Assembly: GCA_030665925.1 (NCBI GenBank) | Contig: DAOUYX010000019.1 | Span: 1-14,346, forward strand | Direction of reading: 5' to 3' | Origin: Methanosarcinales archaeon | GTDB lineage: Archaea; Halobacteriota; Syntropharchaeia; Alkanophagales; Methanospirareceae | DNA: 14,346 nt | In this document: positions 1 through 6,108 of the stretch, piece after piece | How positions within the stretch are numbered: the first letter of the stretch is position 1 | Layout of the letters: each line of letters begins with the position of its first letter | Translations under genes and position numbers: made by a program | The notes under the pieces: model-generated | The model's input: only the letters and a program-made list of their open reading frames with translations | Told to the model about the DNA's origin: nothing | Database searches by the model: none

Positions 1-1035
1 GGTAATATTATAGGTGGGAATAGGGAAAGTAAAAACTCTGCCTTTGGCATCACCCTCTGCCATTACTTCTAAAAACGCCTTATTTAATAGCTCCATCTCC
101 TCCTGGAACTCTCTATACGTCTCTTTTTGTATCTCCCCCCCGATAATAACGCCCTGGTCAGCGTAGTATTCAGGAACTGTTAAGTCTAAGGTAATGTTCG
201 TGAAAGGCGTTTGGAATCCCACCCTCGTAGGAACGTTTATGTTGAATACAAACTCCTGCAATGCCTGCTTCACTTCTTTATACGATAGTTTATCATATCT
301 GATAAAAGGGGCAAGAAGGGTATCAAAATTAGAGAACGCCTGAGCGCCAGCAGCTTCTCCCTGAAGTGTATAAAAGAAATTCACTATCTGCCCTAATGCA
401 GAACGAAGATGCTTAGCAGGTTTGCTTTCTATTTTACCCTGCGCACCCTTAAATCCCTCTACTAATAAATCAAAAAGGTCCCAGCCAACACAATAAACGG
501 AGAGAAGATTCAAATCGTGTATGTGAAAATCCCCATTTGAATGCGCTTGTCTCACTTCCGGAGGGTATATCTTCCGCATCCAGTAGATTTTACTGATTTC
601 CGAAGAGACGTAATTGTTCAAGCCCTGTAAAGAGAAACTCATATTACTATTCTCGTTTACCTGCCAATCAATCTTCTCCAGGTATTGATCAACCAGGTCA
701 ACGTCCGCTTTAGCCGTTATCTCTCTGATTCCCGCATGTTGTTCTCGATAAATAATACACGCCTTTGCGGTTTTGCGATAAGGGGAAGATAACAAAACCT
801 CCTCGACCACATCCTGGATCTCCTCAACTGTTGGTATCTCACGGGGAATCGCTTGTTGAGCTAAATTTAAAACCTTTAAGGTCAACTTCTGTGCTATTTT
901 ATAATCGAACTCGCCGGTTGCTACGCCTGCCTTCCAAATTGCATTTGTAATCTTCTCCGCCTCAAACAGTTCTACCCTGCCATCCCTTTTTTTAATACTG
1001 GTAAACACTTTTTCCTTCTCCCTTGCATCCCCCAT
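1..1035 (-). CDS. nrdD: Anaerobic ribonucleoside-triphosphate reductase, N-terminal part (cut by window edge)
   Basis: The frame is open from an ATG at 1035 to the left edge of the window, giving the first 345 residues of a protein that is usually about 700 or more residues long. It would reduce ribonucleoside triphosphates to deoxyribonucleotides under anoxic conditions by glycyl-radical chemistry. Residues about 10-100 look like an ATP-cone regulatory domain (KKRDGRVELFEAEKITNAI near the start). From about residue 110 the NrdD core follows, with family-like stretches such as GDFHIHDLNLLS, GEAAGAQAFSNFDTLLAPF, TNITLDLT and FPIPTYNIT. The C-terminal zinc site and glycyl-radical loop lie outside the window, as would any activase gene nrdG. 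A TATA-like AT-rich run on the minus strand at 1064-1076 is suitably placed for a short leader. The identification rests on remembered family motifs and is strong. Confidence 0.93.
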   Translation of the reverse strand, partial: MGDAREKEKVFTSIKKRDGRVELFEAEKITNAIWKAGVATGEFDYKIAQKLTLKVLNLAQQAIPREIPTVEEIQDVVEEVLLSSPYRKTAKACIIYREQHAGIREITAKADVDLVDQYLEKIDWQVNENSNMSFSLQGLNNYVSSEISKIYWMRKIYPPEVRQAHSNGDFHIHDLNLLSVYCVGWDLFDLLVEGFKGAQGKIESKPAKHLRSALGQIVNFFYTLQGEAAGAQAFSNFDTLLAPFIRYDKLSYKEVKQALQEFVFNINVPTRVGFQTPFTNITLDLTVPEYYADQGVIIGGEIQKETYREFQEEMELLNKAFLEVMAEGDAKGRVFTFPIPTYNIT

Positions 1036-1063
1036 AGTTTTATACAATATATCTCCGATTTGA

Positions 1064-1076
1064 TTTTTTTATATTT
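1064..1076 (-). promoter_or_regulatory. Candidate TATA box for nrdD
   Basis: On the minus strand this reads AAATATAAAAAAA. Its centre is about 36 nt before the nrdD ATG at 1035, so transcription would start near 1045 with a leader of about 10 nt. A GGAG lies too far upstream of the ATG (about 17 nt) to be a good ribosome site. The region is AT-rich anyway, so this is a weak call. Confidence 0.35.
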
Positions 1077-1078
1077 GA

Positions 1079-1453
1079 TTATAAAGCCTCTTTTATCGCA
1101 TCCACGAGCAATCTACCGGCTTGCTGCATTATATCGAGTTTGGGTCCTCAACAGCCAAAGGACTGCCTTTGGAAGTGTTCCAAGCACCAGTAGAAGGTCG
1201 CACTTGCATAGCGGTATGTCCTCCGGCATGTCGTTTTCCGGCTCGTCAAGCGATACCGATGCGACTTTCAGGTCGTAGAGACCCACAATCTGGTCTTGCT
1301 ACTTCCGGTAGGCCCCTTTAGCATAACCAGGAGTTTATTTCTATAGGCAGCTTCAAATAGCGCCACCTCAATCCCTTGTGGTAAATAAAACGGCTCCTCC
1401 TTTATCTCGAAGCTACCGTTTTCATATAATCCTGAGTCTAATCTCTCTAACAA
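1079..1453 (-). pseudogene. Decayed MoxR/CbbQ-like ATPase fragment running into frameshifted coding remnants
   Basis: The patch opens with a TTG at 1453 preceded by a good Shine-Dalgarno (AGGTGGG, about 5 nt spacer). The first about 50 residues match the N-terminus of CbbQ/NirQ/NorQ-type AAA+ ATPases (LDSGLYENGSFEIKEEPFYLPQG, then a Walker A-like KGPTGSSKTR). The Walker A consensus GxxGxGK[ST] is broken because its last glycine is serine. The frame ends at 1268 where about 200 more residues, including Walker B, would be expected. From 1298 to 1113 a different frame reads a coherent acidic-then-hydrophobic stretch (VSLDEPENDMPEDIP then CDLLLVLG) that reminds me of DUF166 proteins. From about 1175 a third frame reads SKGSPLAVEDPNS, and a fourth piece at 1129-1079 reads MQQAGRLLVDAIKEAL before a stop. 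I read this as one or two genes reduced by deletion and frameshift. The ATPase part is fairly secure; the DUF166 idea is tentative. Confidence 0.6.
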
Positions 1454-1541
1454 TTATACCCACCTGATAGTGACTACAAAGGCATGCAAATATTAAAATC
1501 TTTTTTTGGTATTCATCAGGCAGTCCAACAAAACAAACCTA

Positions 1542-1811
1542 TTAGAACATTCCCGTCAATAGATGTAACAGAATGACAATGCCCGCACCGATGATACCCC
1601 CGATCGCACATATCAGGATGACCACCCAGGTGTATGCGATCTCCAATCCGAAGACGAGGTTCGCAGCTAAAAGAACGAGCAACCCGAGAATCGAGTTTAC
1701 TATGAGATGCTTAATCGCCTTGAACACGTAGTACACCACGATTACCATTACGATTAACGCAAAAAGTATAAACAGTTCTGCTAACATCAAATTCCCCCCC
1801 AGTCCAGCCAT
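1542..1811 (-). CDS. Small BofA-like integral membrane protein
   Basis: The 89-residue product is almost entirely hydrophobic, with segments at about 9-30, 36-55 and 60-85. The second half (FKAIKHLIVNSILGLLVLLAAN, then an alternating hydrophobic/glycine segment AIGGIIGAGIVILLHLL) matches the BofA/pro-sigma-K processing inhibitor family, which has many archaeal members of unknown role. Archaea have no sigma-K, so the bacterial function should not be transferred. The longest ATG frame is given. An internal ATG at 1787 (MLAELFILF) is a serious alternative: it starts right at the first membrane segment, has a G-run 6 nt upstream, and overlaps the stop of a 27-codon upstream ORF as TGATG. The gene follows the mtr operon in the same direction, but a T-rich terminator and its own TATA-like box lie between, so it is probably transcribed separately. 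Confidence 0.75.
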   Translation of the reverse strand: MAGLGGNLMLAELFILFALIVMVIVVYYVFKAIKHLIVNSILGLLVLLAANLVFGLEIAYTWVVILICAIGGIIGAGIVILLHLLTGMF

Positions 1812-1870
1812 CTTGCGGTCTCGTGTCTCCTTTCCACCTCCTGCTGCCTCATATTCATAGTTTCATTCAT
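1787..1870 (-). other. 27-codon mini-ORF coupled to the BofA-like gene (TGATG)
   Basis: An ATG at 1870 opens a 27-residue frame (begins MNETMNMRQQ, ends ARWLDWGGI) whose TGA overlaps the ATG at 1787 inside the BofA-like frame. It is the first ATG after a predicted transcription start near 1881, and GAGG lies about 10 nt before it. The peptide is charged and has no family I recognise. It may be a real small protein, a leader peptide coupling translation to the downstream gene, or chance. Confidence 0.35.
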
Positions 1871-1902
1871 GGTTTTACCGCCTCATCTGGATTCGTTACT
1901 AT

Positions 1903-1910
1903 CCTATAAA
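1903..1910 (-). promoter_or_regulatory. Candidate TATA box for the BofA-like gene
   Basis: The minus strand reads TTTATAGG, preceded by a second AT-rich stretch (TTATAC). With the usual spacing of about 25 nt, transcription would begin near 1881, just before the mini-ORF ATG at 1870. Its position downstream of the mtr T-tracts supports a separate transcript. Confidence 0.4.
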
Positions 1911-1928
1911 GTATAACTATACGAATAA

Positions 1929-1958
1929 TAAAAAAATAAAAAAAAGGGATAAAAAAAA
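1929..1958 (-). terminator. T-tract terminator of the mtr operon
   Basis: Read on the minus strand, three runs of seven to eight T residues (1958-1951, 1945-1938, 1936-1930) follow the mtrH stop by about 12 nt. Archaeal RNA polymerase terminates efficiently at oligo-T tracts without a strong hairpin, and only a weak GGG/CCC pairing is visible here. A new TATA-like box starts immediately after, which fits an operon boundary. Confidence 0.55.
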
Positions 1959-1970
1959 CTCCCCGAATAT

Positions 1971-2966
1971 TTACGCACCCATTTTTGTAATTGGATGATC
2001 TCCCTTCGCTTCGAGCTCGTGTTCTGCTGTGTTGCCCTCTGAAACAATCATGTCTACCATACCCACAAGCGGGAAGACCGTTTGTGCATTCTCGATTGGA
2101 CCGTAGAGCACGAAATCCTGACCCAAAAGAGGTGGAATGACGTTGGAAGCTACATCGCACAGGTGGAATACTTCTGCGCCCATCCCGGACCATTTCTGTT
2201 TACCCGGTCTCGCAGGGTCCGGAATTCTCTCTGCGTGCTCCTTCCGGAACCCCTTCAGCCATGTCCACGCGGAAGGTGCATTGTGGATACCCAATCCCAC
2301 TGCGACACCGAACTTCGATTTGATGGCAAAGCCTGATGCAACGGATGACCCGCAACCTGCGCCTATGGGCAGCGTAGCAGGGTCGCACATTTGTTTCTTT
2401 ACACCAAGATCCCGTGCAAGCTGCACCAAGCCTTTATCAAAGGTGCCTGCTCCGGTCTCTAACAGATCAATCTTCCCTGCTACCGTGGAATCTTTCGGAT
2501 TGAACGCCAGGACAATCGCTGCTTCCAATTTGGAATTCTTGATTATTTCCAGCTCCTCCTCTGAACACGATATGTTTATCGAGTTATACACCGCTCTTTC
2601 TGTCAGTCCCACTTCATCAGAATACTTGAGCCCCGCCATCTTCGCCTCCGCCACCGTCGAATCAATCAAGAAAGGTGAATCACTTTTCTCTGTGCAGAAC
2701 GCAATCTCTTTCTCCATCGCCTCCGGTGATTCCGAGAATATCTGCATCATGCATGGATTCCCGGTTAAATCTGAGAACTCATCCTGCTTATTTATCACCT
2801 CTTCCGCCGCTTTCTTGTCGAATATCCCTTTATCCGCATCCTCAACCAGATAATGCTTCGCGTAGAATATCGTGCCGCACAGAACCGTCGCGTACTCTCC
2901 AGGCTGTCCTCCTACCTTCACTCCTCCAATGTCATACACATCCTGTTCCCTATCAAATAAAAACAT
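1971..2966 (-). CDS. mtrH: Methyl-H4MPT:CoM methyltransferase subunit H
   Basis: MtrH is the peripheral cytoplasmic subunit that transfers the methyl group from methyl-tetrahydromethanopterin to the corrinoid carried by MtrA. The 331-residue product is close to the family's usual length of slightly over 300. Family stretches are visible along it: FDREQDVYDIGGVKVGGQPG at the N-terminus, GTIFYAKH, DKGIFDKKAAEE, LTGNPCMMQ, FLIDSTVAEAK, RAVYNSINIS, VLAFNPKDSTV and GLGIHNAPSAW. It has no membrane segment, as expected. It is the last gene of the mtr operon. AAGGAG sits 8 nt before the ATG, which supports this start. The short gap after mtrG (24 nt) and the T-tracts after the stop mark it as the operon's end. 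Confidence 0.97.
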   Translation of the reverse strand: MFLFDREQDVYDIGGVKVGGQPGEYATVLCGTIFYAKHYLVEDADKGIFDKKAAEEVINKQDEFSDLTGNPCMMQIFSESPEAMEKEIAFCTEKSDSPFLIDSTVAEAKMAGLKYSDEVGLTERAVYNSINISCSEEELEIIKNSKLEAAIVLAFNPKDSTVAGKIDLLETGAGTFDKGLVQLARDLGVKKQMCDPATLPIGAGCGSSVASGFAIKSKFGVAVGLGIHNAPSAWTWLKGFRKEHAERIPDPARPGKQKWSGMGAEVFHLCDVASNVIPPLLGQDFVLYGPIENAQTVFPLVGMVDMIVSEGNTAEHELEAKGDHPITKMGA

Positions 2967-2990
2967 CTTTTTGTCTCCTTTTTATGTTAT

Positions 2991-3251
2991 CTACATCAGG
3001 AATATCACATACGTACCTATTCCTATCATCACGCCGTATAAAAGGCCCACTGTAAAACCTATTCTTTCTCCCAGTCGTTGCGAGAGTTCTCCTGCGACGA
3101 ATTCCACTTTTTCATCCATATCATTTATCCGCCCCAGGAGTTTCGTATGCTCCGGTGGCGTTACTGCAACAGGAACAGCTACCTCCTCCAGTTCAGCCTC
3201 CAGTTTCTCCAGAATCTCCGCTTCCACTTCCTCTATCTTCTCTTCTCCCAT
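2991..3251 (-). CDS. mtrG: Methyl-H4MPT:CoM methyltransferase subunit G, with acidic N-terminal extension
   Basis: The 86-residue product has the MtrG layout: a soluble helical part containing LLGRINDMDEKVEFVAGELSQRLG, then one C-terminal membrane segment (about residues 66-86) anchoring it to the methyltransferase complex. The first about 25 residues are unusually rich in glutamate (MGEEKIEEVEAEILEKLEAE), followed by a valine/proline linker. By memory, MtrG from Methanosarcina is shorter and lacks most of this. The ATG at 3251 follows an uninterrupted purine tract containing four GGAG motifs, so initiation here is well supported, although a downstream start cannot be excluded. It lies between mtrF (41-nt gap) and mtrH (24-nt gap). 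MtrG has no catalytic residue of its own; a structural role is inferred from the family. Confidence 0.9.
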   Translation of the reverse strand: MGEEKIEEVEAEILEKLEAELEEVAVPVAVTPPEHTKLLGRINDMDEKVEFVAGELSQRLGERIGFTVGLLYGVMIGIGTYVIFLM

Positions 3252-3294
3252 TCTTCTTTTCTCCTCTTCTCCTCTTCTCTTCTCCTCTCCTCTT
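3251..3294 (-). repeat. 44-bp homopurine tract with repeated GGAG motifs
   Basis: From just after the mtrF stop codon to the A of the mtrG ATG, every base on the minus strand is A or G, 44 in a row. After the single T of the ATG the purine run continues for nine more. It is built of irregular GGAGA/AGAAG units and includes four GGAG Shine-Dalgarno cores, of which the nearest is about 10 nt from the ATG. The tract fills the largest gap inside the mtr operon. Confidence 0.8.
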
Positions 3295-3490
3295 ACACCA
3301 AAAGTTTAAGGCCGACGAGAAGGAAACTCACGAAAATCCCGATTGCCAGGCCTTTTACCAATCCTGCCCAGAGTCCCGCTGCGAACCGTGAATCACGGCC
3401 GATCATCGTTATGAAGTGCTTGAGGTCCTCTATCCGTGCGGTTAAAACCGCCGTTTCCGGTGTATTCTGTTCTACTTTCTGTGGTGCCAT
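3293..3490 (-). CDS. mtrF: Methyl-H4MPT:CoM methyltransferase subunit F
   Basis: This 65-residue protein consists of a short soluble part with TARIEDLKHFITMIGRDSRFAAG and a single C-terminal membrane helix (about residues 44-64). That arrangement is typical of MtrF, whose family resembles the C-terminal region of MtrA. The local sequence IGRDSR parallels IARDQK ahead of the membrane anchor of MtrA here. It starts 3 nt after the mtrA stop, and its ribosome site (GGGGGTGAT, 7-nt spacer) is embedded in the last codons of mtrA, so the two genes are probably translationally linked. It belongs to the membrane-bound Mtr complex; its exact role is not evident from sequence. Confidence 0.9.
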   Translation of the reverse strand: MAPQKVEQNTPETAVLTARIEDLKHFITMIGRDSRFAAGLWAGLVKGLAIGIFVSFLLVGLKLLV

Positions 3491-3493
3491 TTT

Positions 3494-4225
3494 TTATATC
3501 ACCCCCAGGATGAGTGGCAAGAGGAAGATAAACGCGGCTATGAGCCCTGCTATGAGTCCAAAGAAGCTATTTTTCGATAGCCCTGACGTTAACTTCTGGT
3601 CCCTTGCAATTAACTGTGTCTTGTAAGTCATCTGCTCCGCGGCACGGTCAATTATTCTCATGTAAGGAGTCGCGGGCATGGCTAACGGCATTTCTAACAC
3701 CGCTGCACCCGCTTCCTCGCCACCTATTTTCACTATTATCGGGTCTTCCGGATACGCACCCGGGTCTTTAGCTGCAAGCTCTTTGACCTTTGCATTTAGC
3801 TGCCCGTAATCCTCTACTCCGATCATGTCTATTACTTCTATCTGGTCTCTGAATCGCTCAACTGCTTCATGTGGTACATTCTCGATGAATGGAATCGCTC
3901 CCGGAGTCCCGATTATCTTATGTGTGTCCGCGTCAATGCCATTCTCCACCAGTGCTTTCATCGAACCGCCGCTTACATGCCCTGGAACTTCCGCACCGGC
4001 AAGAATGAGGAATCGTATGTTCGGATTTGAGATAATGTTCGTCATTATCTTCTCCAATCCGATGTTCTCTGTCTTATCCGGTCCCTGTATTGCGACTCCC
4101 TTTAAATGCTCCATGTGGAAATACGACCCATGTGAGGATATCGCCACACAACTCTGCGGATCATCAACTTCGTAGTCGCCTGTTACTAATGGCCAGCCAT
4201 CCGGAACTTCTTTCTTCTCCGCCAT
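3494..4225 (-). CDS. mtrA: Methyl-H4MPT:CoM methyltransferase subunit A (corrinoid-binding)
   Basis: MtrA carries the cobamide that receives the methyl group from MtrH and delivers it for transfer to coenzyme M. The motif LAGAEVPGHVSGGS contains the histidine expected to be the lower axial cobalt ligand, residue 83 from this start, essentially where the known ligand lies (His84 in Methanothermobacter). The N-terminus DGWPLVTGDYEV and the C-terminal membrane anchor (last about 22 residues after KNSFFGL) also fit. I chose the ATG at 4225, 2 nt after the mtrB stop, because a strong AGGAGGTG lies 7 nt upstream and the family begins at this point. A GTG at 4231 would add two residues and overlap mtrB by 4 nt. 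The length of 243 residues is normal. Confidence 0.97.
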   Translation of the reverse strand: MAEKKEVPDGWPLVTGDYEVDDPQSCVAISSHGSYFHMEHLKGVAIQGPDKTENIGLEKIMTNIISNPNIRFLILAGAEVPGHVSGGSMKALVENGIDADTHKIIGTPGAIPFIENVPHEAVERFRDQIEVIDMIGVEDYGQLNAKVKELAAKDPGAYPEDPIIVKIGGEEAGAAVLEMPLAMPATPYMRIIDRAAEQMTYKTQLIARDQKLTSGLSKNSFFGLIAGLIAAFIFLLPLILGVI

Positions 4226-4227
4226 CT

Positions 4228-4530
4228 TCACGCACCTCCTCCTAAGGCTATGAATACTATTGCAACCGCCAAGATGCCAAAGGTTATTCCCAGCATGAAG
4301 AAGGTCATAAACCCTGCTTTACTCAGCATTCCCTCCCTGTTTGGCTGTGACATCTTGAAACCACTCGTTGGATCAAGGCAATTGAACAGGTCATCCACTG
4401 CTTCCTCCATAACCGTTATTTGCTCTTCTATCGGCGCAAGAGTTACTTTATAGAACCCTGGTCTGCTGACTCCTACGGTAAGCGTGTCTGGATCTAACAC
4501 CACGCCATACTTATCATTGATTACGATCAT
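4228..4530 (-). CDS. mtrB: Methyl-H4MPT:CoM methyltransferase subunit B
   Basis: The 100-residue product has a soluble N-terminal part (IVINDKYGVVLDPDTLTVGV) and a single membrane helix near the C-terminus (about residues 74-97). This is the usual MtrB plan, and the length matches the family. It anchors to the Mtr membrane complex; no catalytic motif is expected. AAGGAGG precedes the ATG by about 12 nt, a little long but acceptable. The gap from mtrC is 22 nt, and its 3' end contains the ribosome-binding site of mtrA, so mtrB and mtrA are likely translated in a coupled way. Confidence 0.94.
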   Translation of the reverse strand: MIVINDKYGVVLDPDTLTVGVSRPGFYKVTLAPIEEQITVMEEAVDDLFNCLDPTSGFKMSQPNREGMLSKAGFMTFFMLGITFGILAVAIVFIALGGGA

Positions 4531-4552
4531 GTTTTCTTTTTTCCTCCTTTAC

Positions 4553-5404
4553 TTACTCTATCGTTTTGATCATTCCTGTTCCGACTGTCTCATACGCCTC
4601 ATCCATGCATGCTTTGATGAATTTCCAGAAGAACACTGCGAATACGATCGCTCCAAAGACTATCATTGACACCGCGTCTAACGGTCCATACGGAGAAGTA
4701 CCGAGTGCGAGCTGAGCAAATCCCAGTAGGATGCATATCAACCCTGAAATCTCTACTGCACACATCCTTGTTCTCTCCCTTCGCTCGTCTGGTCCGAGGC
4801 ATGCGTTGTACGGATGAAGCATCGCAAAACAATTGAAGATGAACATCAGTGCTATGATCCCTGTATTCATTACCTGGTTTACCACTGCATTGAAGTTCAG
4901 CGAGCCGGTCACGATGGAACATTCGAGCAATATTGCAAGTGTTCCCGCCATTCCCAACTCCATCATCCCACGCTCTAATCTCGGTATTTTCATTGCTATG
5001 AACTTCTCACTGTTCGAGATTACGCCCGATACTAAGCCTATAACTCCCATGACTATGACGCCTAACAACACCGCGGGATACAACTGACCCACTCTGCCAT
5101 ACTCTGCGACCGCTAAACCCATCAGCGCTCCTACAACTCCATAACCTGTTGACAGCACGCCAATGGATGGAACGCCAGTCCCCAATCCGTATTTAGACGT
5201 CTTCCTGACGGAATCCATACCCCAGAGTAAGACTAAGATAAGCCCCACACCTTTTATCACCGCTGGCAATCCCGTAAATATGACTATCACCGCTCCGATG
5301 ATGCCCGCGATAATCCCCATCTCAGTCTCTTCCGGCGGGAATTTGAACGACAAACCCTTTTTCGTCGGCGCTTCTTCTTCTATTACTGCTGGTGTTACTG
5401 TCAT
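4553..5404 (-). CDS. mtrC: Methyl-H4MPT:CoM methyltransferase subunit C
   Basis: MtrC is one of the three large polytopic subunits (C, D, E) of the Na+-translocating methyltransferase. The 283-residue product has about seven hydrophobic segments and family-like loops: KYGLGTGVPSIGVLSTGYG (71-89), a charged stretch KIPRLERGMMELGM (139-152) and FAMLHPYNACLGPDERRERT (193-212). A hydrophilic lysine- and glutamate-containing N-terminus of about 28 residues precedes the first helix. The ATG follows the mtrD stop after a single base, with GGAGGG about 10 nt upstream inside the mtrD 3' end. Length is slightly above the roughly 265 residues I recall for the family, mostly from the N-terminal tail. Confidence 0.95.
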   Translation of the reverse strand: MTVTPAVIEEEAPTKKGLSFKFPPEETEMGIIAGIIGAVIVIFTGLPAVIKGVGLILVLLWGMDSVRKTSKYGLGTGVPSIGVLSTGYGVVGALMGLAVAEYGRVGQLYPAVLLGVIVMGVIGLVSGVISNSEKFIAMKIPRLERGMMELGMAGTLAILLECSIVTGSLNFNAVVNQVMNTGIIALMFIFNCFAMLHPYNACLGPDERRERTRMCAVEISGLICILLGFAQLALGTSPYGPLDAVSMIVFGAIVFAVFFWKFIKACMDEAYETVGTGMIKTIE

Positions 5405-5405
5405 T

Positions 5406-6101
5406 TTACAACGTCCCTCCTAATACCGCTGTTAGCGAGACCACTATTCCGCAAAGCAGCGAGACCGCAAACGATGCGACAAGTGCGTAGGGCAGTCGCT
5501 TGAACTTCGGGTCGTGGAATCCCTCTATGGTGCCCCGTATGTTGTATGCTGCGAGTATCGCATTGGCTACGAATATGGATATTGCCCCAATCGCTGCCGT
5601 GCCCGCAGAAAAGTGTGCGTAGTTAAGTAGCGTGTAGTACATGAGCGCACCGCCGAATCCACCTATGAACCCTCCTAAGGATCCGGATACGAAAACCACA
5701 ATTGGCACGCCATGACCGTCACACTGTGGTGTCTTGTAAGGTGCCTGTGGTTCCTTTGTTATCGGATCAACGTCCACTCTACCCGAAACGGGAACGACAC
5801 CCGCTCCAAAGCCGTAAATGATATTCGCCATGAACATGACTACGCAGATCATCACTGTCGCTCCGACCGCACCGGATAACGTTACGAGAAGGAGACTGTC
5901 TGTGTAAGTATCCACTGATGCCGCGGTGAATAACCCTGTCATCGCCGCTCCGAGCATAATCTGAACTGTCCCCGTTGCGATTCCTGTTGCGGTGCCCATT
6001 GCCGCTGGTGCACCGCCCACCGGTAAGAGATGAGCTGCGACACACGCAAGTAACCCACCTATTACCACATATCCCACTATCAAAAGTATTACTGGTTCCA
6101 T
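5406..6101 (-). CDS. mtrD: Methyl-H4MPT:CoM methyltransferase subunit D
   Basis: This 231-residue integral membrane protein has the MtrD signatures PVGGAPAAMGTATGIATGTVQ (27-47), NIIYGFGAGVVPVSGR (93-108) and a C-terminal EGFHDPKFKRLPYA (193-206), with about six hydrophobic segments. Together with MtrC and MtrE it forms the membrane core that couples methyl transfer to sodium-ion movement. The conserved glycine-rich loops fit tight helix packing. It starts 7 nt after the mtrE stop. GGAG lies about 12 nt before the ATG, overlapping the end of mtrE. Nothing in it looks truncated. Confidence 0.96.
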   Translation of the reverse strand: MEPVILLIVGYVVIGGLLACVAAHLLPVGGAPAAMGTATGIATGTVQIMLGAAMTGLFTAASVDTYTDSLLLVTLSGAVGATVMICVVMFMANIIYGFGAGVVPVSGRVDVDPITKEPQAPYKTPQCDGHGVPIVVFVSGSLGGFIGGFGGALMYYTLLNYAHFSAGTAAIGAISIFVANAILAAYNIRGTIEGFHDPKFKRLPYALVASFAVSLLCGIVVSLTAVLGGTL

Positions 6102-6108
6102 TTTTTTA

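Noticed and set aside
1129..1298. Sirtuin-like reading of CDLLLVLGT in the decayed patch
   Set aside because: The short hydrophobic stretch resembles part of sirtuins, but no zinc-binding cysteines or NAD motifs accompany it, and the preceding acidic DEPENDMPEDIP fits DUF166-type proteins better; neither is secure.
1060..1321. Two overlapping plus-strand frames over the decayed patch
   Set aside because: Neither shows a recognisable family, while the minus strand of the same stretch reads coherent coding remnants in line with the upstream ATPase start.
2137..2853. A 238-residue open frame on the plus strand opposite mtrH
   Set aside because: It lies entirely antisense to the unmistakable mtrH gene, in high-GC codons that leave the opposite frame open, and its product is low-complexity serine/proline-rich with no family resemblance.
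3078..3626. A 182-residue plus-strand frame across mtrG, the purine tract and mtrF
   Set aside because: It is antisense to three mtr genes, and its serine/leucine/phenylalanine-rich centre is just the translated pyrimidine tract.
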